Shown here: positions 9,106 through 15,161 of the stretch, one piece after another | How positions within the stretch are numbered: the first letter of the stretch is position 1 | Layout: the number at the start of each line of letters is the position of its first letter | Assembly: GCA_051201675.1 (NCBI GenBank) | Contig: CP179212.1 | Span: 1,550,001 to 1,614,000 of the forward strand | Source of the DNA: HTCC2207 sp002685195 | GTDB lineage: Bacteria; Pseudomonadota; Gammaproteobacteria; Pseudomonadales; Porticoccaceae | Length of the DNA stretch: 64,000 bases | Direction: 5' to 3' | Notes under the pieces: generated by a model | Told to the model about the DNA's origin: nothing | What the model saw: the letters and a program-made list of their open reading frames with translations, nothing else | Databases searched by the model: none | Translations under genes and position numbers: made by a program

Positions 9106-9573
9106 TTAATGGTAGGAAATCTCAGTTTTCTCACCACACCCCGGCGCAGTATCACTTTCAGGCCTATAGGTAATTATTAAACTTTCAACACACCTATAGA
9201 GAAACCCAAGATTGTGCTGCAGTTCAGAATAGTTCGCGTTCCCCTCTGAGAGCTCTCTCTCGAGACGTTTAATGGTAAACCAATATACATTTCGTGCTTC
9301 ATCAACCTGGCCTACTTTAAGTAGAGTATAAGCCAGTAGTACAGAAGATGAAGACATCAATTCGTACGTCTGTCTTGGATCTTCAACCTTTGAGGTCAAC
9401 ATGATATCTGAGGTTTCAAACGCGCAACCTATATGAGGTAAAGCCTCTGACCATAGGGATTTATCATAAAATGATTGAGCTGTATCAAAAGCCAAACTCC
9501 AAAAGGTTTTTGCTTTTGACGGGTCATTGAGTAAATGTTCCCGATGATTTTTGCATAAGAATTTCATGTTCAT
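9106..9573 (-). CDS. hypothetical protein, helical TPR-like
   Basis: The 155-residue protein has no signal peptide. Its middle is helical and TPR-like (SLWSEALPHIGCAFETSD, LLAYTLLKVGQVDEARNVYW), followed by a helix containing ELQHNLGFLYRCVESL. It is similar in feel to a flagellar or chaperone-type TPR adaptor, but no family is recognised. It is divergent from a Fur-box promoter about 110 bp upstream of its start, so it may share iron control; that is inference. ATG at 9573 is followed by a second in-frame ATG two codons later, and either could be used. Confidence 0.5.
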   Translation of the reverse strand: MNMKFLCKNHREHLLNDPSKAKTFWSLAFDTAQSFYDKSLWSEALPHIGCAFETSDIMLTSKVEDPRQTYELMSSSSVLLAYTLLKVGQVDEARNVYWFTIKRLERELSEGNANYSELQHNLGFLYRCVESLIITYRPESDTAPGCGEKTEISYH

Positions 9574-9663
9574 TAATTACTTCTCTCAACGATTATTTGG
9601 CTGTATCTATGCCCATAAAGTAGGTGGGGGGGTCTCCCCTCGATTTATGCGACAGAATTATAT

Positions 9664-9703
9664 TTGACTTTAATATTAATGTAAATGATAATGATTCGTA
9701 TTA
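9664..9703 (+). promoter_or_regulatory. sigma-70 promoter overlapped by a Fur box
   Basis: TTGACT (9664-9669) and GATAAT (9687-9692), 17 bp apart, form a near-consensus promoter. The -10 element lies within TGATAATGATTCGTATTA (9686-9703), which matches 15 of 18 positions of the Fur consensus written as TGATAATGATTATCATTA. Fur with iron would block RNA polymerase here. The first gene downstream is the 37-residue peptide at 9734. Confidence 0.65.
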
Positions 9704-9733
9704 CGGTAAACGATACAGCTCAACGAGGAGCGA

Positions 9734-9847
9734 ATGAAAAAGAACAATCTTAGACTAAACATTAGCTACAAAATTATACGAGGTCTCCTAGTAACATCAC
9801 TTGTTCTCTATGTGTACTACTATAGCTGGGTCCTACTGTACCCATAG
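9734..9847 (+). CDS. 37-residue single-helix membrane peptide behind an iron-type promoter
   Basis: ATG at 9734 is preceded by GAGGAG, an excellent SD, and the frame closes at TAG 9847. The product has a polar, basic N-terminus (KKNNLRLNISYK) followed by one hydrophobic segment, about residues 17-36 (GLLVTSLVLYVYYYSWVLLY). It therefore looks like a small inner-membrane peptide or a retained signal anchor. It lies directly behind a strong promoter overlapped by a Fur box, and no further plus-strand gene follows within 700 bp. The promoter therefore seems to serve this peptide alone. No family is recognised. Confidence 0.6.
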   Translation: MKKNNLRLNISYKIIRGLLVTSLVLYVYYYSWVLLYP

Positions 9848-9911
9848 AAACAGCTTCACTATATTAATCTAGGCATTTTTTTGAGGCCACCGACCTTAAT
9901 CAACCTTGCAC

Positions 9912-9933
9912 AAAAAAGGGAGCCTATGCTCCC
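9912..9933 (-). terminator. intrinsic terminator after the 9954-10349 gene
   Basis: On the minus strand a GGGAGC stem, ATAG loop and GCTCCC stem are followed directly by six T residues. The site is about 20 bp past the stop of the minus-strand membrane protein gene. The opposite strand has a poorer T-run, so it may also stop plus-strand reads from the micropeptide. Confidence 0.8.
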
Positions 9934-9953
9934 CCTCTTGTACACTTTTTTGC

Positions 9954-10349
9954 TTATTTACTTTGCCATATTTTTCCAAAAAGCATAATTGCAACCACTA
10001 GCCACCATCCGGCCATAATCGGATTGCTAACAAGACTCATTGCAGGCACCCCTTCTACTCCCCAATCTGCCACGAAACGAACAGCATTAGCACTCGATGC
10101 ACCCATCTGGGACAAGGAATACGCTGTGCTTTGCAGATTCAATGTCAGCAGCGCTGAAACCGTAAGGCCATTAAAAATAATGCCCGCTGAGAACAGTGAT
10201 AGAAGTACTCTGTTCATCGTTGGATCTTCACTAGTTAATTGATTTGCAGCTCTAAATGCCACCCATAAAATAAAAAACACGCCTGCTTGATACAAAGCAT
10301 TTGATATCAAAAAGCTTGAAAGTACACTCCAAATTTGAAACTCGTCCAT
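9954..10349 (-). CDS. hypothetical membrane protein, about three helices
   Basis: The 131-residue protein has hydrophobic segments at about residues 14-33, 46-70 and 105-127. The N-terminus has no cleavable signal, so it is an integral membrane protein. AGAGGA stands upstream of the ATG at 10349. No conserved motif or family is recognised. It is monocistronic with its own terminator. Confidence 0.6.
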   Translation of the reverse strand: MDEFQIWSVLSSFLISNALYQAGVFFILWVAFRAANQLTSEDPTMNRVLLSLFSAGIIFNGLTVSALLTLNLQSTAYSLSQMGASSANAVRFVADWGVEGVPAMSLVSNPIMAGWWLVVAIMLFGKIWQSK

Positions 10350-10558
10350 TGTTATTTCCTCTTATTTATTAATAGTTTTAGATATGTTTTTAAATGACTG
10401 GTTAATAATTTCTTACAACAGCCATAAAACTATAGTACAGGTTTATACACTTATGGGTAAATTTACAGAGTTATAGATATTGCGGTATGAATCAAGTGTA
10501 AGCATAAGCCCAAACTGATTTGTTGGTCCTGCAAACCTTTGCCTGTAAACTGTGCTCA

Positions 10559-11308
10559 ATGATGGACTTTAGCTTCTTTACAATTCTGTGGGCATCTATC
10601 GCTTTTATTATCTGTCTTTGCTTGTTTTTTATAACAGCACCTTATGGAAGGCACATTAGAGAGGGTTGGGGTCCATTGATTCCAGCTAGACTAGGCTGGA
10701 TTTTAATGGAGTCGCCATGTGTGATCTTAGTTATCGGCTATGCCGCGCTGGGCAGGCAGGACTTGCTGATAGTCCACCAAATCTTTTTACTCATCTGGTT
10801 AATCCACTACACCCATAGAACTTTGATTTATCCATTCGTCATGAGGATGACAAACACTAAAATGCCACTCAGTATCGTTCTGACTGCATTGTTATTTAAT
10901 ATTGTTAACGTCACTGTTCAATGTTTCGGTATTTTCTATTTCACCCATTACCCTACAGATTGGATTCAAAGCTCTCAATTTATAATTGGTTTATCCCTTT
11001 TTTGTGTGGGTATGTTTATTAACATTAAGTCTGACTACATTCTCGCAGCACTAAAAAAAGATAAGGGCCCTGGTTACCACATACCTGATAAATTTATGCA
11101 CAAGTATATTGCGTCGCCCAATTACTTTGGTGAAATTATAGAATGGGCTGGCTGGGCTATGCTCACATGGAGTGTTTCGGGCGTTTTGTTTCTAATTTGG
11201 ACTATAGGCAACTTGTTCCCAAGGGCACTGGCTAATCATAGATGGTATCGTGAGAACTTTGACAACTATCCTAAAGAAAGAAAAGCCATCATTCCCGGTG
11301 TTCTTTAG
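10559..11308 (+). CDS. steroid 5-alpha-reductase family membrane oxidoreductase
   Basis: The 249-residue polytopic membrane protein has about six helices. Its C-terminal half carries the family signature: FMHKYIASPNYFGEIIEWAG, then NLFPRALANHRWYRENFDNYP. These correspond to the NADPH-binding and membrane-facing blocks of 3-oxo-5-alpha-steroid 4-dehydrogenase (SRD5A/DET2) and related isoprenoid or fatty-enoyl reductases. The length equals that of the eukaryotic enzymes. Start: the frame opens at a TTG at 10520, but tandem ATGs at 10559/10562 fit the family length better. Its stop overlaps the stop of the convergent reductase gene by 4 bp. The substrate is unknown; a steroid substrate is not established for bacterial members. 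Confidence 0.75.
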   Translation: MMDFSFFTILWASIAFIICLCLFFITAPYGRHIREGWGPLIPARLGWILMESPCVILVIGYAALGRQDLLIVHQIFLLIWLIHYTHRTLIYPFVMRMTNTKMPLSIVLTALLFNIVNVTVQCFGIFYFTHYPTDWIQSSQFIIGLSLFCVGMFINIKSDYILAALKKDKGPGYHIPDKFMHKYIASPNYFGEIIEWAGWAMLTWSVSGVLFLIWTIGNLFPRALANHRWYRENFDNYPKERKAIIPGVL

Positions 11309-12309
11309 AGTAAATCGAAGTCCTTCAGTTGTTGCGCAGTATCTATGATAGAGAGCTCCGCCTTCATGGGATTCCAGCCTAACAATTCCCTAGCTTTTGC
11401 ACTAGAAACATCTCTTCGTTTTCCGATCATTGGGATCATTAAGGCAAGATCTTTTCTAAAAAGGGCCACGATCTTCATTAGCCACTTAGGGAATACAACC
11501 TTTGGAGTTTTGTTAAACCCAGCGTCCCTTAGAATGGCAGCAACCTCATGTACCCATAGTTCTTTTTCAGACACTATAATTCTCTTACCATCAGCAGAAC
11601 TACTCTCCATGGCAAGAATATGTGCAGAGGCAACATCTCTGACATCAACAATTCCTATATGTATTTTAGGGGTACCTGGCACTGAGCCGTTGATCATGTT
11701 CTTTACAAGTGAATTGGATGTTCCTACATCCTTAGATAAAGACGGCCCCATTACCAAAACTGGATTTATCACAGTTAAACTAAAGTCTGGATTCTCCATC
11801 TCCATAAACTCCCAAGCAGCAAGCTCAGCCATGGTTTTACTTTTAGCATAGAAGCTAATTCCAGGTTTATTAGGGTTTGACCAATCCTCCTCATCAAAGG
11901 ATTCCTGCCTATCATTTAATGTCTCGTGAATAGCAGCAAAAGATGAAGTTAGTATGACTTTTTTCACATTGTGCTTCTTAGAAAACTTTAATGCTCTCTG
12001 AACACCTTCTACCGCAGGTTTAACGAAAAAATCCTCATCCTCGTCAGTCAAGACAAAGGGAGATGCCACATGTAAGACATAATTGCAGTCCCTTATAGCT
12101 GAATCCCAACCACTATCGCGGTTAAGGTCGACTTCAAAAAGAGATAAATGTCTGGTGGGAGTGTTATTACGCTCTAAGGAGTCTACCACTTCAGTCTGCC
12201 GATCTTGTGACCTCAAAGTACCATTGACACTGTATCCGCGGTCCAATAGCTGCTTAATGCAATGCAAACCTATGAAGCCCGTCGCTCCGGTTACCAAGAC
12301 CTTTTCCAC
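11305..12309 (-). CDS. extended short-chain dehydrogenase, dihydroflavonol-reductase-like
   Basis: The 334-residue protein begins with KVLVTGATGFIGLHC, the NAD(P) Rossmann motif of extended SDRs. The catalytic YAKSK lies at about residue 155 and LTVINPVLVMGPSLSKDVGTS shortly after, both characteristic of the dihydroflavonol-4-reductase/cinnamoyl-CoA reductase/3-beta-hydroxysteroid dehydrogenase group. It should oxidise or reduce a hydroxyl/carbonyl on a small lipid-like or aldehyde substrate. It is tail-to-tail with the steroid-reductase-like gene, so they are not one transcript, although related chemistry is conceivable. Confidence 0.75.
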   Translation of the reverse strand: MEKVLVTGATGFIGLHCIKQLLDRGYSVNGTLRSQDRQTEVVDSLERNNTPTRHLSLFEVDLNRDSGWDSAIRDCNYVLHVASPFVLTDEDEDFFVKPAVEGVQRALKFSKKHNVKKVILTSSFAAIHETLNDRQESFDEEDWSNPNKPGISFYAKSKTMAELAAWEFMEMENPDFSLTVINPVLVMGPSLSKDVGTSNSLVKNMINGSVPGTPKIHIGIVDVRDVASAHILAMESSSADGKRIIVSEKELWVHEVAAILRDAGFNKTPKVVFPKWLMKIVALFRKDLALMIPMIGKRRDVSSAKARELLGWNPMKAELSIIDTAQQLKDFDLL

Positions 12310-12352
12310 TGAAAGACTCCTAAAATTTAATAAATACAGGTCAAGTTATCAT

Positions 12353-12375
12353 GATATATCTTTTGCAGATATATC
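12353..12375. promoter_or_regulatory. paired GATATATC palindromes upstream of the SDR gene
   Basis: Two copies of the perfect 8-bp palindrome GATATATC (12353-12360 and 12368-12375), separated by 7 bp, stand about 45 bp upstream of the SDR start. Their centre-to-centre spacing of 15 bp could suit an operator or a hairpin. No regulator is identified. Confidence 0.3.
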
Positions 12376-12492
12376 TCTCTTTGGTAATCTCACAAAGTAT
12401 ATGACGAGTTTGGAGCGCTCAGATTGATGAGAGATGGGGATTACACGTGACCAGTTGGCACGGATAAAGAAGTTCTATTTAACGCAGTAGAT

Positions 12493-12855
12493 TTAGTTTG
12501 AACGGATCTCTTTCCAAACACTATCCGCAGTGAACTCAACTGATACAATGAATTCATGAGCCGTCCAATGCTCAATCATACTGAGCAAGTACTTACCCCC
12601 TACTTTCTTGTATAAATGATACTGCTGCCCAACTCTTGGAACGAAGTTATAGGAGGAGCTAAAGACAAGCTCGTTTAGTTCTGCAAGTCTTCTTATAGAG
12701 TCATATTCTCTGTTCAGTAACTCAACAGCATTTTCAAAGTAATTTTTTGTTAATGACCCACGTTCTGATAAAAAAAGTTCAGTATCCGGCAGAACTATCG
12801 AGGGTGAACTTGATGTAGTCCCATAAGGCAAGAGCGCTTTGTTAAGTTCGGTCAA
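12493..12855 (-). CDS. small conserved protein, possibly DUF2452-like
   Basis: The 120-residue protein ends with a region resembling DUF2452 (SSYNFVPRVGQQYHLYKKVGG then YLLSMIE). Relatives typically carry a YxFxPxxGxxYHLY core and have no known function. The only usable start is TTG at 12855, because an in-frame TAA stands 9 bases upstream; no strong SD is visible. It is a soluble, probably cytosolic protein. The family assignment is tentative. Confidence 0.5.
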   Translation of the reverse strand: MTELNKALLPYGTTSSSPSIVLPDTELFLSERGSLTKNYFENAVELLNREYDSIRRLAELNELVFSSSYNFVPRVGQQYHLYKKVGGKYLLSMIEHWTAHEFIVSVEFTADSVWKEIRSN

Positions 12856-13389
12856 GAGGTTTTACTCGCAAATTTTAGATCAGAACTCGTATTACGCGGC
12901 ACACGCACTCTTTGGATTAAACACATGCTATACCCCATAGAGGTTTTGCCAGCGATTCGCCGACGATATAACAGCTTAGATCGATATGAAAAAAACTTTC
13001 ACCTTTATCTTGCAGCGGGCTACTAGATATCTCAAAGGCATTACCAACAACTAGACTGGCAAATTTCTAATTAATATTGCCTGGTCAGGCACGATCTCAA
13101 TGGGTAATGGAACTTTCACCACGTACCCAGATCCAGGCGCAGACTCCATTGACACACCAGTTTTTGGGTTCGGTAATGAAATTACCCAACTCAATATTCA
13201 TTTTTATTCTATCCAAAAACGGTGCCCCATCATTATTGCATCTGGGGATTTACCACAAGTTAAGTAATCCAAGCAGAGGCAACATATATCAACCAAACCT
13301 GACTTCGATCAAATTGGTATTACAACGCATTCGATAGCATAAATTACATAGGTCGTGAAAAACCATCAATCTAAAAGTACGAGAATACA
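12856..13389. other. 534-bp gene-poor interval with decayed coding sequence
   Basis: No intact gene is convincing here. The one recognisable element is a minus-strand fragment at 13051-13197 resembling the end of a U32 peptidase (listed separately). Short plus-strand frames are either antisense to that fragment or lack a start with an SD. The interval separates the DUF2452-like gene from the U32-like gene and looks like a deletion scar. Confidence 0.5.
13051..13197 (-). pseudogene. relic resembling the C-terminus of a U32 peptidase (TrhP/YegQ-like)
   Basis: The minus strand is open for 48 codons ending in TAG at 13051. It reads NPKTGVSMESAPGSGY, then VVKVPLP, then AILIRNLPV at the end. This resembles the last 40 residues of U32 proteins such as TrhP/YegQ (APGxGxxVxIPLP...ALLxRxL). 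Nothing recognisable precedes it: an in-frame TGA cuts it off and no start with an SD is present. It therefore looks like the tail of a deleted gene. The call rests on motif memory without a search. Confidence 0.45.
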
Positions 13390-14121
13390 ATGCAGTATAC
13401 TATTTCGGCACGTAGTAAACCCTCAGCGGTACCCATCCAGATGTTTGTTAAACATCACTTCAGCCATATTCCTATTGAGCAAATTGACAGTTTTTTCGGC
13501 TTCACCGAGTACTCCAATCTCTACGGTGGTCGTTTTTTTACTACTCACGAATTAAGTCGCTATGATATTCGCTCGATGTACAAATTAGGTATCAACTATC
13601 GCATTCCACTCACAAATCACTATGCCAGTGAAGAGGAATATAAGGAAAACATTTCCTTCTTAGAGAAATACTACCGAGCGGGAAACTCTGTCATCATTAC
13701 CAATGATAACCTTGCTAAATGGATCCGCCGTGACTTCCCTGATTATAAAATTGAAGCTAGTGTGATAAAAAACATTAAAACAGTGAAGAAAGTGGAGAAA
13801 GCATTTGAAATCTATGACACCGTTATTCTACCAATGTCCGTCAACAATAATGACCAACTCTTGCTTGAGATGCCAGATAAAGACCGTATTACCCTCTTCG
13901 CCAACGCTGGCTGCGCTCTGACATGCCCGTCGAGGATCTGTTATACCTCAGTATCAAAAGCCAATAAAGTATTAGATAGCAGTTTGCATCGCTGCTCTCA
14001 AAATCTAAAAGAGAGAGATATATTGGGTATGATTGATTTTGATCTAGATCACTTAAAATCTCTAGGATTTGAACGGTTTAAATTACTTCGATCAAAGCCA
14101 AGTAATTTGACTGGCTTTTAA
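13390..14121 (+). CDS. U32-peptidase-like protein of unknown function
   Basis: The 243-residue protein has the layout of short U32-like TIM-barrel proteins. LYGGRFFTTHELSRYD lies near residue 45, then GINYRIPLTNHYAS. A YKIEASVIKNI strand is followed by YDTVILPMSVNN and KDRITLFANAGCALTCPSRI, which brings a Cys-x4-Cys-x4-Cys cluster (about residues 176-186), and a further Cys lies in HRCSQ. In U32 proteins such cysteines bind an iron-sulfur cluster. No U32 C-terminal domain is present. ATG at 13390 lacks a clear SD. It sits next to tRNA-Pro, between a gene relic and a tRNA-end repeat, which suggests an acquired gene. Confidence 0.5.
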   Translation: MQYTISARSKPSAVPIQMFVKHHFSHIPIEQIDSFFGFTEYSNLYGGRFFTTHELSRYDIRSMYKLGINYRIPLTNHYASEEEYKENISFLEKYYRAGNSVIITNDNLAKWIRRDFPDYKIEASVIKNIKTVKKVEKAFEIYDTVILPMSVNNNDQLLLEMPDKDRITLFANAGCALTCPSRICYTSVSKANKVLDSSLHRCSQNLKERDILGMIDFDLDHLKSLGFERFKLLRSKPSNLTGF

Positions 14122-14165
14122 TCTGTGCTCTGCATCAAGGGAGCTCTGTGATAATAAATAAAAAC

Positions 14166-14185
14166 TGGTCGGGACGGCAGTATTT
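14166..14185. repeat. duplicated 3' end of tRNA-Pro (att-like direct repeat, left copy)
   Basis: TGGTCGGGACGGCAG (14166-14180) is identical to the 3' terminal 15 bases of the tRNA-Pro gene (14343-14357, CCA end included). After one mismatch ATTT also matches, so 19 of 20 bases agree. The copies lie 177 bp apart in the same orientation. The 3' end of a tRNA is the usual integrase target, so this may be an attachment-site scar. Confidence 0.5.
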
Positions 14186-14304
14186 ACTCGCCAAGCTCGC
14201 CCTTCAGATTGTCCTAAAGGCCGTTCAAGATAGCTTTGAGCCAGTTACGCAATAAGAGTTGCTTATAGCTAAACCTCAACGTCCACTGTGCTGGACTGAT
14301 AAGC

Positions 14305-14336
14305 CAAAAAAAGCCTCCGCATGGGAAGCTTTTTTA
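14305..14336 (-). terminator. intrinsic terminator after tRNA-Pro
   Basis: Reading the minus strand beyond the tRNA 3' end, a stem of about 12 bp with one mismatch (AAGCTTCCC / GGAGGCTT, loop ATGC) runs into seven T residues. The complementary A/T runs make it usable in both directions. Confidence 0.8.
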
Positions 14337-14342
14337 TTTTAT

Positions 14343-14419
14343 TGGTCGGGACGGCAGGATTTGAACCTGCGACCACTACACCCCCAGTGTAGTGCGCTAC
14401 CAGGCTGCGCTACGCCCCG
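14343..14419 (-). tRNA. tRNA-Pro (anticodon GGG)
   Basis: The complement folds as a full cloverleaf. The acceptor CGGGGCG pairs with CGTCCCG, the D-stem is GCGC/GCGC, the anticodon stem is CTACA/TGTAG with loop CTGGGGG (anticodon GGG), and the T-stem is GCAGG/CCTGC with TTCAAAT. CCA is encoded. It lies just downstream of the MerR-like gene in the ihfA cluster, as in many gammaproteobacteria, and is followed by its own terminator. Confidence 0.96.
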
Positions 14420-14483
14420 ATCAGAAGATCGCAATGATACAGTTAAAGTGGTTTTTTGCAACTCAAAGAATAACTAAAACGTG

Positions 14484-14837
14484 CTAACTTAGTTCTTTCA
14501 GAACGTCCTCTAACTCAGAGATGGTTTGATCAATTAGTTGCTTGTAAGGCGTCTGTTCTTTTTTGGATGGCGTGTCATCAAGCTTCTGCTTTGCACCCCC
14601 GATTGTAAACCCTTGTTCATAAAGTAATGAACGGATCTGACGGATAAGAACAACATCTTGACGTTGATAATAACGCCTATTACCTCGGCGCTTTACTGGC
14701 GTTAGGCTAGGAAATTCTTGTTCCCAATAACGTAAAACGTGTGGTTTAACTCCGCAGAGCTCGCTCACTTCACCAATCGTAAAATAGCGCTTGCCTGGAA
14801 TCGCGGGTAATTGATTATTGTTACTTGGTTCCAGCAT
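14484..14837 (-). CDS. MerR-family transcriptional regulator downstream of ihfA
   Basis: The 117-residue protein opens MLEPSNNNQLPAIPGKRYF and continues TIGEVSELCGVKPHVLRYWE, a MerR-type winged helix. RGNRRYYQRQDV follows, then a short coiled dimerisation tail. This is the conserved MerR-like protein that follows ihfA in pseudomonads and relatives; its targets are unknown and it lacks an effector domain. ATG at 14837 was preferred over 14846 because MLEPSNNN is the family N-terminus. It overlaps the end of ihfA by 17 bp, so it is probably co-translated with it. Confidence 0.88.
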   Translation of the reverse strand: MLEPSNNNQLPAIPGKRYFTIGEVSELCGVKPHVLRYWEQEFPSLTPVKRRGNRRYYQRQDVVLIRQIRSLLYEQGFTIGGAKQKLDDTPSKKEQTPYKQLIDQTISELEDVLKELS

Positions 14838-15120
14838 AGGTCTCAACTCGTGCTTTCAATTTTTGACCTGGCTTGAAGGTAACGACACGTCGAGCTGAGA
14901 TAGGAATCTCTTCGCCTGTCTTAGGGTTTCTGCCAGGCCGGCTTTTCTTATCTCGAAGTTCAAAATTACCAAACCCTGAAATCTTGACCTGATCATTATT
15001 CTCTAGGGCCAAGCTAATCTCACCATAGAACATTTCGACAATTTCTTTAGCTTCACGCTTATTAAGCCCAAGTTCATCGAACAGCATCTCTGCTAAATCT
15101 GCTTTGGTTAGTGCACCCAT
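14821..15120 (-). CDS. ihfA: integration host factor alpha subunit
   Basis: The 99-residue protein is a DNA-bending nucleoid subunit that pairs with IhfB. MGALTKADLAEMLFDELGLN is the typical N-terminus, and KISGFGNFELRDKKSRPGRN followed by PKTGEEIPI is the beta-arm with the minor-groove-inserting proline. The frame also contains TTG one codon upstream, but ATG at 15120 is the conserved start and has AGGT upstream. It follows pheT by about 40 bp in the usual gammaproteobacterial order. Confidence 0.96.
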   Translation of the reverse strand: MGALTKADLAEMLFDELGLNKREAKEIVEMFYGEISLALENNDQVKISGFGNFELRDKKSRPGRNPKTGEEIPISARRVVTFKPGQKLKARVETYAGTK

Positions 15121-15161
15121 CAAATAATACCTATTTCAATCCTTATGTGAGGCAGTTTCTA

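Noticed and set aside
12434..12490. Short plus-strand peptide ITRDQLARIKKFYLTQ reminiscent of a transposase start
   Set aside because: Only 18 codons, no flanking inverted repeats and no other transposase trace.
12925..13026. 33-codon plus-strand frame (MLYPIEVLPAIRRRYNS...)
   Set aside because: Weak ribosome site, no family and no neighbour support; too short to call.
13077..13337. Plus-strand open frames across the gap before the U32-like gene
   Set aside because: They are antisense to the better-supported U32-like fragment, lack a start with an SD before the possibly coding part, and match no family I know.
7956..14420. A complete mobile element or defence island around tRNA-Pro
   Set aside because: No integrase, transposase, toxin-antitoxin, restriction or CRISPR genes are visible; only repeats and small relics.
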